From Podospora bellae-mahoneyi (taxonomy: Eukaryota > Ascomycota > Sordariomycetes > Sordariales > Podosporaceae), in assembly GCF_035222275.1 (NCBI RefSeq), contig NC_085886.1, positions 620,001 to 684,000 of the forward strand: a stretch of DNA of 64,000 nt, in the 5' to 3' direction. Position 1 is the first letter of the stretch; each line of letters starts with the position of its first letter. The translations under genes and the position numbers were made by a program. This document shows, piece after piece, positions 43,621 through 56,926 of the stretch. The notes beneath the pieces were generated by a model. That model was given only the letters and a program-made list of their open reading frames with translations, did not search any database and was not told where the DNA came from.

Positions 43621-46148
43621 ATCGCTCGCAAACTCGCGATTTGGAAGGCAGAAAATGGCAGCTTGTTGTCGAGCGCGCGTGCGCCAGTGGTGGAGTGATC
43701 CCGTGCCAGGCCTGCTGGGCGTGAGCGTAGTCAATAACCCCCTCACTAGAAAACCCGACGAGGGGTGGTGAACTGGTTGTGGCTGACCCCCACCACCACT
43801 GCTCTCCGGTACTGGTGGCGCCACAACACGCTAGAAACATTCCAGAAGGCGTAGAGGTTTGCTTCTCAGTCACATTGCCCGATGCGGTCGACAAGTCCAG
43901 ACCAATGAGCTTCTCATCCCGCCATCCCATGCGAAGCCTCGATGAAGAATGTCCAGCATCTGCATGTCGACCATCTGGTGATTCATGAAAGAAGAAATTC
44001 TTGCTCTTCACCACCCCTCCAACCGGCCTTCTGGGCATTCGGTCTCTCTGCCAGCAAGACGAGTATCGGACCAGGGACGAACACTGGTACAACTCTGTTG
44101 AACCTGTACAGGCGGTATCGGTCTCAAGATGGAAGTGCGGACTTACAGAATCTCTCGCGATACTCAAGGTTGAGAGTCCTCAGTCCACTCACTGTATGGC
44201 TGCCCTCGTATAGGCCTCCGTGAAGCGGATCCTTCCGTGCAAGTTGATGTCATGGGAGGTGAACCTCACCACCAAGAACACCTCATCGGCCGGTGAGCTA
44301 CATCGGTGAACGTTTACCAAGGATCGATGAGCTCCTCGGAGATGCACAAAACTCGATGTCATGGGTGTTGATCCAGCGCCAACAACCCCGCCCGCATATC
44401 TGGGCACTTGATGGACTCGGGTAATCACCCCCCCTGTTGCTAGCTACTTTGAGCTTGTTTAGACGAGGCTTGTCGAAAGACAAGTTGACGACCCCAAAAA
44501 AGGCCAAGTCGAATGGTGCAACTTTGCAAGAGAATCATCGCGGCACTGCTCAGCTGTGATCAGAGACAAAACATCTCGGTTTTGGGGGATCACAATTTCT
44601 CATCTCAAGCAGAAGCATTCGGGCAAGAGGTGTCGTCGGAGGATGCCGTCTCTTAACTCTCGGCGGTCGCCAGCTTTCCCGTCCAGACCGTGCGTTGCGG
44701 AGCGGCGGCGGAGGCGTGAGGAGTTCAGGGATGGCTGCCAGGGGTGGCTGGGGGCCACAGTGGAGGGCGCGGCGGGTGCATCACTCTGAAAAAGGCTTTC
44801 TTTTTCCAGTGGTTGAAGGAAACGTCACTGGAACGTCGACCAAACGCAACCGCAAACGCTGAAGCTCCCACTGCTCCCCGAACACCGAGAACAGAATCTC
44901 GAAAGCCTTCTGGTTGGATGACTGCCGACATTTTAATCTATCGATCTCACAGCGCCTGAGCATACTTGAGCTACCCTTCAGTCTATTGGAAGCACAAGCC
45001 GTCACCAAATATGCTCACGAGCCGCAAGAGTTTTCGTGGCCTCATTGTCAACACCCAATAGGTGGTCTTGCAGCACCCGGCAAGCTGTTCAGCAACCCTC
45101 GCCAATGCCAATCTTGGAAACGTCCCATTTCCATATACAACATTGGTCTTAAATGGTCTTTCAAGTTCTTTTCTTTTCCTTCTTGCTAATCCTCAAAAAA
45201 AGTCTTCCAAGATCGACGCTGGTAGGACTCTTTTCGACCGAAGTCCTTCGTCAATAGTGGTACGCGGGAGGTGTGTACCCTCCAGCGCTTGGGTTCCAGG
45301 TGGGAGAACAGGTGGGTTGTGAACAGCGGGCTGTCTCGCTGGCTCAGGTGACTATAAAATTCTGGCGTTCTTGGTGTCTTGGCGAGGCGTCGTCAAGGAA
45401 TCTGCCCCGCAGTTTAAACCCAGCCAATGTTGTTACTGAACGCTGAACGACAGGCTGAGCATGTACCTGACAACCACCCCCAGAACAAGCCCAGTGCAAC
45501 AGCAGTGGACGAAATCTCTGAAATGCCTCCACTTCCAGCCCCTCTCCACCATCGACAAGGAACACCGATGTCGGTGGCACAAAAGACTTGAAGTGGTGAT
45601 GGCCTGCTGGGCAAAGCGCCTCTGGAAGGCACGGCATCCTCACAACGCTGCCCTTTCTCGTGGTGAAGAGTGGTGGCAGGTAACTGCAGCGTGACTATAG
45701 ACCCGCATATGGCAGCTCGTGAGTTGTTCGAGACTCGTCAAGATCACGCTTCATGGCAGGGTTTTCAGCTCATCTCCTCCTCTTCACGGATTTCGGCGGC
45801 TCAAAGCTGTTGTGCTGGAGAGGAATAACTCGTACAAATACCGGCATGTCCCTATGATGTGAAGGTTGTGCCTGACGCTCCTCTATTCACATGACAACAC
45901 CATCATTGATCCAGATTATTTGATCCAGCCAAGGCCTGATATTCATCCCTCGACTTTGACAACAATCTTGGCTTCAGTCTCAACCCACTCTGAGAAGTCT
46001 CCCCGGGCACTCGCCAAGGCTGGCGATAGATCTCGGGTGGGCAATGAGACCGAACGGGCGAGGAGGCGAGTGGAATTGGTAAGCGGTAGGACTTTTGGTG
46101 GGAGTCATTAAGTCATTCCAGAGTTTCCAAAAAGGCAAAAGAGAGGGC

Positions 46149-46180
46149 AAAACGCTGAAGAGAAACGCTGGTAAACGCTG
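46149..46180. repeat. Cluster of three AAACGCTG words
   Basis: Three copies of AAACGCTG within 32 nt, followed by A/G. Could be coincidence or a binding-site cluster. Confidence 0.35.
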
Positions 46181-48136
46181 AAAACTCGAAACTCTGAGAA
46201 AGGGGGGAACTTTGACCTGTTATTGCCCGGTTGACCAGGTGCATGCAGGACCGCTGTGAGGGGAAAAGCCATGTTCCCGTCGCAGACTAACGAACGATGG
46301 TGGTCGCTGGCAGAAAGGGTCGCCTGTCAAATCTCAGATGACAGCTGGCGGACAATGGTCCGAGCACCCTGTAAGGGTTCTGAAATGAGAGCCAGCTCTT
46401 TCTGTCACTTGCTGCGCAACAGGTTGCGTTCCAACAAAGCAGGGAGTCGAGTGACTTGTGGCCGAAGTACCTGGTTTTCATTAGTCACTTATAACAGGGT
46501 GTGCCACCCAGCTGGAAGAGAGTTCAGAGCAGAACGAACAACCCTCCTCTCTCTCAACTCAAGCTCACAGTTGAGCCTCTGACGACAATTGAACAAGACT
46601 GATTGAATCGACTGTTTATCCAGACTCAAGACAGCCAGCCAACCAGGAGCCATCCTCCAAGGGCTCAAAACAAGAGACCGGGACATCGCCTCCATTGCTT
46701 TAGGGACAACCCCTCTTACAACCTCTTAAACAGCTCTGAACCAAGAGATCCCAAGAGCTCCCAAAGCAGTCCATCCCGGCTTTGTTCCTCGTGGCATCGT
46801 CTGCTACTTAGCCGCCATCTCTCCAGGACCCAGAAGCTTGTCTGTCAATTGTCTTCACCGCACCCGCCGGGCCGGGAACCTAGCAACTCTTGTTGAGACT
46901 TCACTTGTCCCCCAACGAATAGGATCCTGTCTTTGAGATCCCATCAAGGCCCACGGGGACACCTCCCATCTCCATACATCAGCAGAAAGCCCAACGACAG
47001 CCAGCTCATCCTTCTCCAACAAGTTCAAGTTCCGTCCCGAGGCTCCAGCTGCAGGTCGACCAAATCGGTGTCTTCTGTTGACGTTTCCAAGGCTTGAGTC
47101 TTGAGCGGATTCAGAGTGGATACTGGACGGCCCATCGGCTGATCGAGCAAGTTCCGTTGTGCGAAGAGGGGTGTGAAGCGAGCGAGGAGCCGGAAGTCGG
47201 ACAACAACCTGGAAAGACACCAAAAAAGAATAAAAGCTGGTGCCAGTGCCAGCACACCCGACACTCAGCACGGCCGAGAAACAAAACACGAGCTGTCAAG
47301 AATTCGGAGCCGGATCAGGATCAGGAACAAATCGCAAAACGCAGGCGTCAGCGTGTGAGTGACGGCAGCCAATCTAGTCACGGCGTGGTCTTGGTCCAAC
47401 GACAGAAACGCAGCGTGACCTGGTTCAACCCAGAACGGAGGTTGGGGCTTGGTGGAAGCACCTGGCTATTTGTCTCCGTGCAGGCCCAGAGTCCTAGCGG
47501 CGGTCTGCGGACCCCTCCCACCACCACCGGCATTAACATTACATAAAACCCTCCATTCTGCTCTTTTCTTGACACATACCCAACCTGTCAACGACCTTCT
47601 GCTTATCTCTGACCCTCCCGGAATCTCCCTCGACAATCTTGGTTTTGACACACGAAAATCTGGGGAATCCAACACCTCACTCAGCCTTACCTTATCGCTG
47701 GGACAGATACCACCGATACCAGATCCCCCCCGTTGAAACGAACGAACAAAACCCGGTCCCAACCTGCCGGATCCCGCAAACCGTTTATTCCAGATGACGC
47801 ACTGATTGGCGCCCTTCCCCGGCTTTTGTCGAACTGTCACTGCTGTCATCCCACCGCCAAAAACTCCAACAGAGTTTAGGTGTGCATCGCCTGGCATTCC
47901 CGCTGCAGCATAGCGTCCTACTGCTGCTGCTTCGCCCCCGCCCAAAATCAGGTACATACTACCTCTTTATCATCTGTCTGATATCTCCTGCCTCGTCGAG
48001 ATACCTTGGCCGACGCCTACCGAGCTGTCAGTGCGGCACGGCACCACCCCTATCGACGACAAGCTTTTGGGAGAAGAGCCAAGTAAGGTCTAACGCCTCT
48101 GTTATCTGCCTTAGCCACGAACCGGACAGCAAGGAT

Positions 48137-49537
48137 ATGTCCGATAAGATGTCTGTCGACAAGAAAGATCCACCCAAAGACGACCACAGTGAAGTAGAGT
48201 CCATGGCGTCCAGCCCGGAAGGAGAGGCGCCTCCAAACAACGCCCCGGCCCAAGCCGAGAACCAGCAGCCCAAGCGAAAAGGGGGTCGCAAACCTGTACG
48301 TACTCTTTTGTGCCCACATCGCCATGTGCTGTGGGTCACGTCTGATCTCATGACAAACGTGTACTAACCGGCAAAGTAGATCTATGCGACATCTGAGGAG
48401 AGAAAGCAGAGGAACCGTCAGGCCCAGGCTGCTTTTCGTGAGCGCAGAACCGAGTACATCAAGCAGCTCGAGGAGGCCATCCGCACCCATGAGCAAAACC
48501 TGGCTAACCTCCAGGCTGCCCATCGCCATGCTGCCGACGAGTGCCTGATGTTGCGCTACAAGAACTCGCTTCTTGAGCGGATTCTGCTGGAAAAGGGTAT
48601 TGACGTGCAAGCGGAGCTGCGTGCTAAAACTGGCAGTCCGAATCTTGGGCCGACTCACATGCCCCAGAACCTGGTTCAGCCGCCTCCGATCCAACGTGCT
48701 ATCCTGAACCGCCACCATGCTCGCCGGTCCAACTCCAGCATCGCCCCGAAACTGGAGCCGGGAGCCATCTCGCCGCTGCCTCCTCCGGTTCACTCTCACG
48801 TCTCGGCACTGTCGCCCAAGAGTCGACACACGCCTTCGTCCCACTCGGCCTCGCCCACGGCGACAACCTCGTTTGGGTCTCAGCATGCTGCCTCACCAGC
48901 AACCTCTGACCACATGAACGGCTCTGTTCGGCCCTCGATGGCGCCAGTCAATGGTATGAAGGCACCTCCGCCTCCTCATCTGGCCCCGATTCATGGTTTG
49001 CCAGGACCTCGCCAGATGCAAATATCCGGAATCCATCAGCCCACGAACCATGCGAGACAGAATGTGACCCAGAGTCCCGCCGCTTTCTACCCTACGCCAT
49101 CGTTCCAGAATCATATTGAGCAGCTCGGCAAGTTGTCCCATCTCTTTTCTTTGTCCCCTCTTCGTCCTATAGAACTCTGTCGTCCTAGGTTTTAATATTT
49201 GAATACAGAACAGGAATATGATGCTGCAGCCGACATGATGGATGAAGGTCAGGAGGGTCCTGACACGCCCAACGGCGGCCCTGGACCCTACCCTGGTCAG
49301 CCCTACCCTGGTGAGCCACAGCCCATGTCGCTATCATCGCCAGTCACGACGGGCCCGCCTGGGACCCAGGTCATTGCCGGCCAGTCGCCGATCGACAGCC
49401 CTGCTCACACCCAGCAGTCGGCATATCCATCGATGACGCAGCTGCTCGACCCTGGTTATGACTTTGATCCCTTCGGACTCAGTGCCAGCATGGCTTTCCC
49501 CACTCAGTTTTCGTTTGACACCAGCAACATGCGGTAG
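48137..49537 (+). CDS. bZIP transcription factor (AP-1-like basic region)
   Basis: Three exons: 48137-48295, 48380-49127 and 49209-49537; 411 aa. Exon 1 is acidic and ends KRKGGRKP; exon 2 opens IYATSEERKQRNRQAQAAFR, so the intron splits the DNA-binding region. The basic region NRQAQAAFRERR matches the N-x2-A-A/Q-x-A-F-R pattern of fungal bZIPs. The zipper (about 75-110) has Leu spacing through QLEEAIRTHEQNLANLQAAH and is followed by a conserved LMLRYKNSLLERILLEKGID helix. The rest is Pro/His/Ser-rich with an Ala/Asp segment (DAAADMMDEG) and a Phe/Asp-rich end typical of activation domains. The second intron uses a GC donor (gcaagt...tacag, 81 nt); this alone keeps the frame EQLEQEYDAAAD. The targets are unknown. 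Confidence 0.92.
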
Positions 49538-51738
49538 TCGCGGACTCCTCAGGTGACAGTGGTACGTTGGAGAGAGTTCACAGGTCATGGCTCAGTCCAT
49601 GCCTCGAGACTCCGCTCTGGCGGTGTTCTCCTGTGGAGGACCAAGCTATCGCTGAGGAGGTATTTTTTTATGGCTAAAGTCGGTCAGAGAAGGAAAAAGA
49701 AGGAGAGATGGAAACTTTCAGATGGTTCGGACCAGTTCACATCGGCACAGGCCCAACAAGAGGCTATTACGGCAAAGCGCGTTTTTTACGATACCCCGGA
49801 ATCATTGCATTGAACAGCGGAACGACATTTTTCGAGACACCAGCCATTCATCCCGGTTCAGGAACACGATATCTGAGCCGCCGAATGACCGACGACGTGT
49901 TTGTTTTCTTTTCGGATTTTCTCATTATTGTTTCAAAAAATATTACTGCCGGTTCTGGGTGCATTCGGTTTCAGAAAATCACACATCAACATCATACTCG
50001 CATATTTCGGAGAAAAAAAATAACTATACCCAGGACGGCGGGCGGCACCATTTGCTTTTATCGGCACATCTGCTCGGCATCGAATTTTTGAGGACGCCTG
50101 AATCTCTTTTTTCTGGTTCATGAAAAAAAAAAAGTTTTGCTCTTTACGAGGTGCATATAGGAAGGGATATTGGTACGGATTAGGATATACGACATACAAC
50201 ATGGACGACATAACAGCTACTTAATGGGTCCGCGGCTTACTACGACAGTCGCGGTAGGAAAGAAGGACTGGGTGGTGGTCCGCGCGAGGAGAGGGAAGCA
50301 TAGGCTTGGGCTGCTCGTGAGGGAGCTTTCGGGGTGTGCCATACTCGTATGGCATATGTCGGGATTATCTTTCATAGTTGCCTCGAATCTGTGGCCCTTT
50401 TCACGGAGGGAAGGTATGGCTTGGGGATGAAGGCCCCGTGTCGTCCGTCGGTCCGTTTTTTTACAATTCACCTCACTCAACCCCTCTTCAGCATTTTCCT
50501 CTTTGCCATGTTTTCTTATTCCATGTGTCATGTTGCTTCATGTGTGATGGTTTTTTGGTTTTTACTCTTCTCTGTTTCTTGTTTCAGATGTGACCTTTCT
50601 GATCACAAAAGCGAGTGTTTGTTCTTGATGGACTTTTACAAGCAAGCAGAACATAAGGGTCAAAAGTTCAGAGGGAGGCTGCCACACATCTTATGTATTT
50701 ACAAACTTCTTCTCTCTTGCCGCTGGATGGATGACACGGGGTTGGAGGTAGGTCCCTCAAATCTCTTCGTTTTGAATCCGTTTCATTCCTATCCCACCAA
50801 CTTGGGCTCTTTAGTAAAGGGTGCAGGCTGGGTACATAGCCAGAGTAAGATATATAATGATGAAAAGAAGTTAGCACAAGTTTTGTTGGGACTCAATGCT
50901 TGAGTCTGTTATTGATCTCAGACATGTCTTGTTACAGAGAGTATTCATTCACTCAGGTACGAGGCTGAAGGCAACTAAGAACGCGGTATGTCTATGAGAA
51001 AGCTTCTAGCTGCAGTATTATTGAGCTCATGCCACCAGACCAGTGGCTGGAGACGGGAAGTCAAACTCAAAAATCTGCAACGGAACTATTACAACGAGAT
51101 TGAAGCTCAACGCCACAAGCCACCAGACTGGAGCAGAGCAGTGGTTGGGCGGACATGTTTCTTTATGCGAACGGGGCGTTCCCTTTGTGATGATTTCCTG
51201 CGGGGATCACAACGGTTGCAGCGAGCAGCCAGCACCCGGCGGCAGCAACAGAAAGCAGCGCTGCCCTGCCCAGGCGCTGGGCGCGCAGTCTGCTGCAGAG
51301 CAAAGGCCAGGAAAGGAGCGGAACGGGAAGCCCTAACCGCAATAAACGAAAAGCGCACTGAATTTTCCAAAAAGGAAAAACACTCAGAGTGTGCGGCGGG
51401 CCACCCGGCGGTCCGTGCGGCAGCTCCCCCTCCTGCCTGGTGGGCATTTGGTGGGCTTTTGAGCACCAAAATCTTTCACCAGCCCGACAGCCCACCTACC
51501 GATCACCCCCCAGTTGTTTTTGTAACGAAACGACGGGTCCCATTTGCCGTGGAAAAGCACCGCAACAATCCGGCGCAGTTGAAAACAGGGCATGTCCTGC
51601 TAGGCGCTTGCCTCTCTACTACACCTCCGAGGAATTTTTTTCACCACCAAACCTCTGCCCCCTCTTCCTCCGCTACGGAGCCTTTTGGTCGGACCATATC
51701 ACAACGCCTTGAGTAGGCGATAAAACCTCGGCGGCAAG
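49538..51738. other. Intergenic space between bZIP and Stm1 genes
   Basis: About 2.2 kb. The left half is probably the bZIP 3' UTR and the right part the Stm1 promoter. A 50-100 nt AT-rich zone surrounds 49980-50130. No supported gene. Confidence 0.5.
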
Positions 51739-53169
51739 ATGTCGGTCGCCTCTAAGGTGAGTCGAGAATACCTTCCCTCCTCCTGTCGCCGTCCATTCCG
51801 GTTCTTTTCCTTGCCGCGAGAGCCTGCAATCGCTGGTGGTTGGAGGTCACCTCGAGTCACTTTGCTGTCCCTTCTCCTCCCCCGCTCGTGGAGGGGGACA
51901 GAAGACGTCGCCCACTTATTATGTTGAATTGAGATTGCTGACTCGTTGGGCTTCAAACAGAACCTTTTCGCCATTCTCGGTTGGTCTCCCTTGCTATACC
52001 TCTCTCCTTCCCCGCGAGTTCTCGCCACCCGAAACGAACCTCGAGCACCTTGGCCCTTCGGAGCCCTCGGGAACGGATGGGATGAGCTTCGAGCTTCGAG
52101 CTTGAGCTTGAGCAGGGACTATTTTTTTTTTTTTTTGGCAGACGATGGGCAGTGACTGACAGGCTGTCAACGATATAGGCAATGACGAGGAGCCTCCTAT
52201 CCCTCCTCCCGTCAAGACTGTTGAAAAGACATCGACACACACTGCCAAGCGCAACACCGATGGCGTAGCTCCCTCCAAGGGCCCTGCCCCCGCTGGTGGC
52301 AACCGCCGCAACGCCGCTACTGGCAACGAGGCTGGTGTGTAGCTGTTCCGATGTCTTCAGATATTGGCCTTTTATTGACCTTGTTTCCAACAGCTTTCCG
52401 GGACCGTAACGCCGGCCGCGATTCCAACCGCGGTAAGCCCACCGATGAGGTCCGTGGCGGACGTCGTGGTGGCTTCCGTGGCAAGCGCCCCGAGGGTGAT
52501 CGTCACCCCCACAAGGCCGCTCCTCAGTATGTTTTGGCTCTGCCCCCGACACTCAGATACGGGACATGATACTAACAGGTTTCTAGTGGTGGCTCCGCTA
52601 AGACCGCCGAGCAGGCTTGGGGCGGTGAGGATGGTGAGAAGGCCCTCAACGACGAGAAGGCTGGCGAGGCCGATGCCACCGTCGAGAAGAAGGAGGATGA
52701 GGCCGCTGTCCCCGCTGAGGAGCAGGAGCCCGAGCCCGTCGTGAAGACCCTCGAGGACTACTACAAGGAGAAGCCCAAGTTCGAGGCTCTCAAGCCCCGT
52801 GAGGTCAAGGCCGAGAAGCCCGAGGGCATGGTCGTCGCCAAGAAGACCGATGAGGACTACGTCGCCGCCAGCGGTGGTAAGAAGGAGCGCACTCGTGAGC
52901 GCAAGCAGAAGCAGTTCGTTGAGATTGAGAACCGCTATGTCGAACCCGAGCGCACCGGTGGCCGTGGCGGCCGTGGTGGTGCCCGTGATGGCGCTCCCCG
53001 TGGCGGTGCTCGCGGTGGTCGTGGTGATGGTCCCCGTGGTGGTGCCCGTGGCCGTGGTGGCCCCCGTGGCGGCGCTGCTCCCCGCGGTGCTCCCCGTGGC
53101 GGTGCCTCTCAGGCTGCTCCCGTTTCCATTAACGATGAGAACGCTTTCCCCAGCCTCGGCGGCAACTAA
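51739..53169 (+). CDS. stm1: Stm1/SERBP1-like ribosome- and RNA-binding protein
   Basis: Five exons: 51739-51756, 51961-51979, 52179-52334, 52394-52526 and 52587-53169, giving 302 aa; phases agree. The first exons encode MSVASK and NLFAILG, joining to NDEEPPIPPPVK, the short conserved N-terminus of Stm1-type proteins. The middle part is rich in basic and Gly residues (RGGRRGGFRGKRPEG). An acidic Glu-rich segment leads to the TLEDYYKEKPKFEAL block and a Lys/Arg-rich region, then an RGG-box tail (about 230-280). It ends NDENAFPSLGGN, a conserved terminal motif. Stm1 occupies the mRNA channel of inactive ribosomes and preserves 80S couples. The coding bias is extremely strong, as for highly expressed translation genes. 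Introns 1 and 2 are 204 and 199 nt, intron 2 ending in a T-run and ataggc acceptor region; the early introns and strong bias are also usual for such genes. Confidence 0.93.
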
Positions 53170-54216
53170 AATGCTTCCTCATCTCGGAAATCATCTATCC
53201 TTGATGTTAAGATCAGACACGTCGGTGTTGATCTTATGACTCCATTTTCTCTGGTCCGCACTACGAAATACATCACCACATAACGGCAATCTGGACGGGG
53301 CGGTTACTCAACTGAATGGGAAAAGGGGGTGGGGCACTGTTTGATGGCGGTTTTTGTAGGCTTTGGTTGCGTTTGATGTTTTTCTTTCGGCGCAACCAGG
53401 TCCCCTCCAGGTTGCGGAAAGAGAAAAAAAAGGGCTAGCAAAAGTGTCTAAAACGATTTTATTTTCCCTCTTCTTCACATGATCATTATCATCATAGTGT
53501 CTCGTTGCTTTGCTCTTCTGCTTGATAGTGTCCTCTATACGTATCTCGGTCGGTTGTCGTGTGTATCCTGGGAGGTTGGGCGTGGAGGTGAGGGTTAGTT
53601 TGATATATATAGTCTGCTTGGTTGTGTACTGGTAGAAGATCAGGGTGAAATGAACGTTGGAGTTTGGCTGTGTTGGATCCAGGATTTTCTGCTTGTTCTC
53701 TGATGCAACGTGATGAGATGAACGGGTACTGTTGGTCATCTCTGCGAAGATGAGCTCAGTCTGTTGGTTCAGTTCAGCGGCCGTAGTCTTCTCCCTCGCA
53801 AGAGCTCGCCAGCACTCTTTTGGTCTTGTTGTCTTTGACCTGGTCCCAATACAGTCAGAACGAACGGCTTGAGCTGCATATACCTGTAACGCAGTTACAA
53901 CCAATTGTGAAGTGAGGCGGGGGTGGTAGTTCATTACAGCTTACCAAACTATCCTCGGGTCATTGCTCACAATCTCACAATGTGTTTGGGTACGGAAGTC
54001 TTGTCATCATCATCAAGAGCTGAGATAACAGCCCCATGAACTTATATTCAATGCCCAGGTTTCAACCCTCAAGACCCCAACTCCTAAACCATGTTTTCCT
54101 CTTGTAACCAGCAAATCGTCACAGCCCAACCAACTTGGTTAAAACAACCGATACACACCCCAACCCACACACCACCTCTTTGCAACCTCCTCTCCATCTA
54201 TCTTGACAAACAGCGG
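53170..54216. other. Convergent 3' intergenic space
   Basis: About 1 kb of 3' UTR sequence between the Stm1 and MFS genes, including AT-rich parts. A 208-codon minus-strand frame here is rejected. Confidence 0.5.
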
Positions 54217-56147
54217 CTAATCCAACATGACCCTTCTACTCCTCCTCCTCTTCCACCCCCTCCCAACATCAACCCCCACCGCCGCCACCAACAACAAAGC
54301 ATTAAATCCCCCCATCAGATAAAACGGCGCCCCCTCCCACCAAGCATCAAACAACCACCCCCCCAGCTTCGTCAACAGCAATATCGCCAACCCCCCGCAC
54401 CAGCTATACACCCCCGCCACCGACCCCTTCAGCCTAACCCTCGACACCGTATCCTCCGGCACGACATCCTCATTTTCCAAAAGCGGCGCCGTGTCCCCTT
54501 CCCCATCGGCACTCTCGATAAGCGTCTCCCCCCCATCACTCCCCGGCACAGCCAAAACATTAACAATATCCGTCTTCAACACCCCCTTCCCCAGCGAGCC
54601 AAGCGAACAAACAATCGCGCCAATCTGGCTTATTCCCATCAGGGCCACAAGCAGAAAAACAACCGGTTTCCCACCGCGGGAGTCGACATCTTTAAACTCC
54701 GGGCTCGCAAGAGACGGGAAGATCATGTACCCTATTATACCGAACATGGTAGCAATGACAATAGGCCAGTTGACCCTATGGTGGGGTTTATGACTGAGAT
54801 ACCCAAAGAGAGGGGCGCAAATCAAACCCATCAGCTGGGCGACTCCGGTTAGGATGGCAGAGAGGATGTACGCCTGGCGGCACTCTTTTTTCAGTTCCGG
54901 GGAGGGATCGTTGGGGGAGCCCTGGCAGTAGCCGTGGCGCATGAAGAAGGCGTTGATGTAGAGGGGGATGAAGAGGGATATGGCGACGGTGGAGGCGCGG
55001 GCGACGAAGCCGCCTAGGTAGCCTAGGCATATGTCGCTGTCGCCGAGGGCGAGGAGGATGGAGTTTCTGAGGAGGTGGTGGTAGGGGATTGCTTTCTGGG
55101 GTTGGGTTAGTGATGGGCATAAGAACAGGGAGAAAAAAAAAGGGGGGGGGGGTTCATACGCTTCGGGGGTGGGCTGAGGCAGCGCCTTGGGGGGTTGAGC
55201 CCCGGAGACCAAACAACATCCGCCAGCCCTTGCCTTCTTCACCTTTGATCTTGCGCAGACCAAAGAAGACAAAGATGGCGACCAGAAAGGAGACCACGCC
55301 AACGGTATAGTAGCTATATTGGACGGCCAGGCCGGTGGTGACGCCCTCGATTTTGCCAAATCGAGCGGGGAGTGGGAGGAACAAACTGAGGGCTACCAGG
55401 GCACCGCAGCCGGTGAACAGCCCGACGAAGCCGGCGAGCGCTGATGGCTTCCCTTGTTTCTTTCCCTCGTCTCCTTCCACCGCGGTGTCTTCTGTCGAGG
55501 AGGCATAGTTGGAGCTGGTATTGCGAAACGTCTCAGGAGTGATAGTCACTTCCGAATCGACAGACAACGCAACGCTTGTTCTCGCTCTCCCTCTTGTGGA
55601 GGGTTTGCGCACATTCTCGGCTACGGGACCAGTCTCATCGGTCAAAGAGGGAAGAATAGCAGTAACCATGGTAGCCCTGTATAGCTCACACGTCAGCACA
55701 CCATATTTCCTACCTAGAACCAAGCCTCCCAAGGAACACCACTTACGCAGCCGTCGCCCCGACAGCAAAGAATATCCTCGCCAACAACAACTGAGGATAC
55801 ACATTGCGCGCCTGCACAAACAGAAACAGCGCAAGACCAACGACAGCATACCCAGCAACAGCTACATATCTCACACCAGCTCTATCCGACACCAACCCCC
55901 AAATCGGGCAAGCCACCAGCGCGACGAGCTCATCAACAAACCCCAACGTCCCTACGATATCCCCCACTCCTTCCTTCACGCCTATCAAATCGGTAATCAC
56001 AAAGGACAAACTGCTGTTGAGGAAGACAAGAAACGAGATGCTGAAGAGGGATATCCCGAGGAGGTACGTCAGCGCCTGCAGGGGCGTCGTCGAGCTCGAG
56101 AAGGGCAGGCGCTGGAGGATGCGCTGGGGTATTGTGCCGAGCGTCAT
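54217..56147 (-). CDS. Major facilitator superfamily transporter
   Basis: Three exons: 56147-55747, 55676-55160 and 55095-54217, with 70- and 64-nt introns; 598 aa. The first exon encodes several helices and the MFS signature-like loop WGLVSDRAGVRYVAVAGY (the cytosolic loop 2 motif). The second contains a hydrophilic, Ser/Thr-rich insert between helices and the segment GALVALSLFLPLPARFGKI. The third starts KAIPYHHLLRNSILLALGDSDIC and holds the second half: IPLYINAFFMRHG, GVAQLMGLICAPLFGYLSHK (loop 8-9 like), and three further helices, ending in a basic tail. Twelve-helix topology is plausible. The middle hydrophilic insert is longer than in many MFS carriers. The substrate cannot be read from sequence. 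Convergent with the Stm1 gene, divergent from the sideroflexin gene. Confidence 0.88.
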
Positions 56148-56926
56148 TGTGTGTGTGTGTGTGGTAGGGTGATATAACCCCGTGGAGGTTATATCGATGG
56201 TCGGCGGGTCAAAAAGGTAGTGTATAGAGCAAGAGTACCTGGACTACTAGACCATGATGCGATGTATGTTTGTGTTTGTTTCCGTCGCCAATGCTGTTTC
56301 TCAATTCTTATTTTTCTTTCTCCAGTATAGCCGGCCTTAACAACCCTTCCTGCTTAAGCTCTGACTAAAAAACAGAATGCTGGGCCAACCAAATGGCAAC
56401 AAAAAACGATGATTCAATGGCTTTTGGAAACCGAGGTTGCAAGTCTGATCAATGATGAAGCTGGGCGAGGGCAAGTTCCGAATGAAACCGCGCATCCCTA
56501 GCTTGTCGTTAAGCCGCGGGCGGGCGGCGGGCGATCCAGACCCCGCAATCTGAGTCCGGCCCCCAGCCCACTGCTACCCGCTATCGTCGGGGTTGTCTCC
56601 ACCGACGTCGGAGGCTGTTTTTCAGGGACCGACTGTTTCCACCTTATCTTTTTTTGTAAAAGAGCCCCGAGCGAGAGTGACTGGAATTGGGCTTCGTTGA
56701 AAGTGTTTGGCTGTTGAGAAGAAGAGGGTATCACACCGCTTCCCTTCACTTTGCGCCTTGTTTTTACTTGAAAGTTCTCTTTCCTATAGGGCTGGATATT
56801 ATCTCTACGTTGAGGGGTTTGGCTATTCTTTGAAGTGCTTGTTGATATCACCTCCGCTACGGCTTAAACGCGGTGTTGATACCCCTTGTCTTCTCACGGT
56901 TACGAAAAGAGTCACACATACACACA
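56148..56926. other. Divergent promoter region of MFS and sideroflexin genes
   Basis: About 780 nt between divergent starts; GT repeat at about 56149-56161 beside the MFS start. No gene. Confidence 0.55.

Larger units (their letters stand above)
42360..48136. other. Large intergenic space with telomere-like tract and gene relic
   Basis: About 5.8 kb between divergent genes, the largest gene-free interval here. It contains a degenerate telomere-like tract (43552-43620), a coding-like minus-strand stretch at about 43230-43437 (relic?), and a cluster of three AAACGCTG words (46149-46180). The last kilobase before 48137 is CT-rich and probably the bZIP leader. Base composition is close to that of the flanks, so no strong repeat-induced point mutation signal is evident by eye. 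Confidence 0.5.

Noticed and set aside
48137-49537. Assignment of the bZIP gene to a named Aspergillus regulator such as kapC
   Set aside because: The remembered basic region of that factor differs from NRQAQAAFRERR here, so no symbol was given.
50334-50903. A 189-codon plus-strand frame with a hydrophobic segment
   Set aside because: Starts at a non-ATG codon, codon use is unlike the neighbours, and it lies in AT-rich sequence after the bZIP gene.
53308-53934. A 208-codon minus-strand frame between the Stm1 and MFS genes
   Set aside because: No domain, biased composition or clear splice or start context; it lies in convergent 3' UTR sequence.
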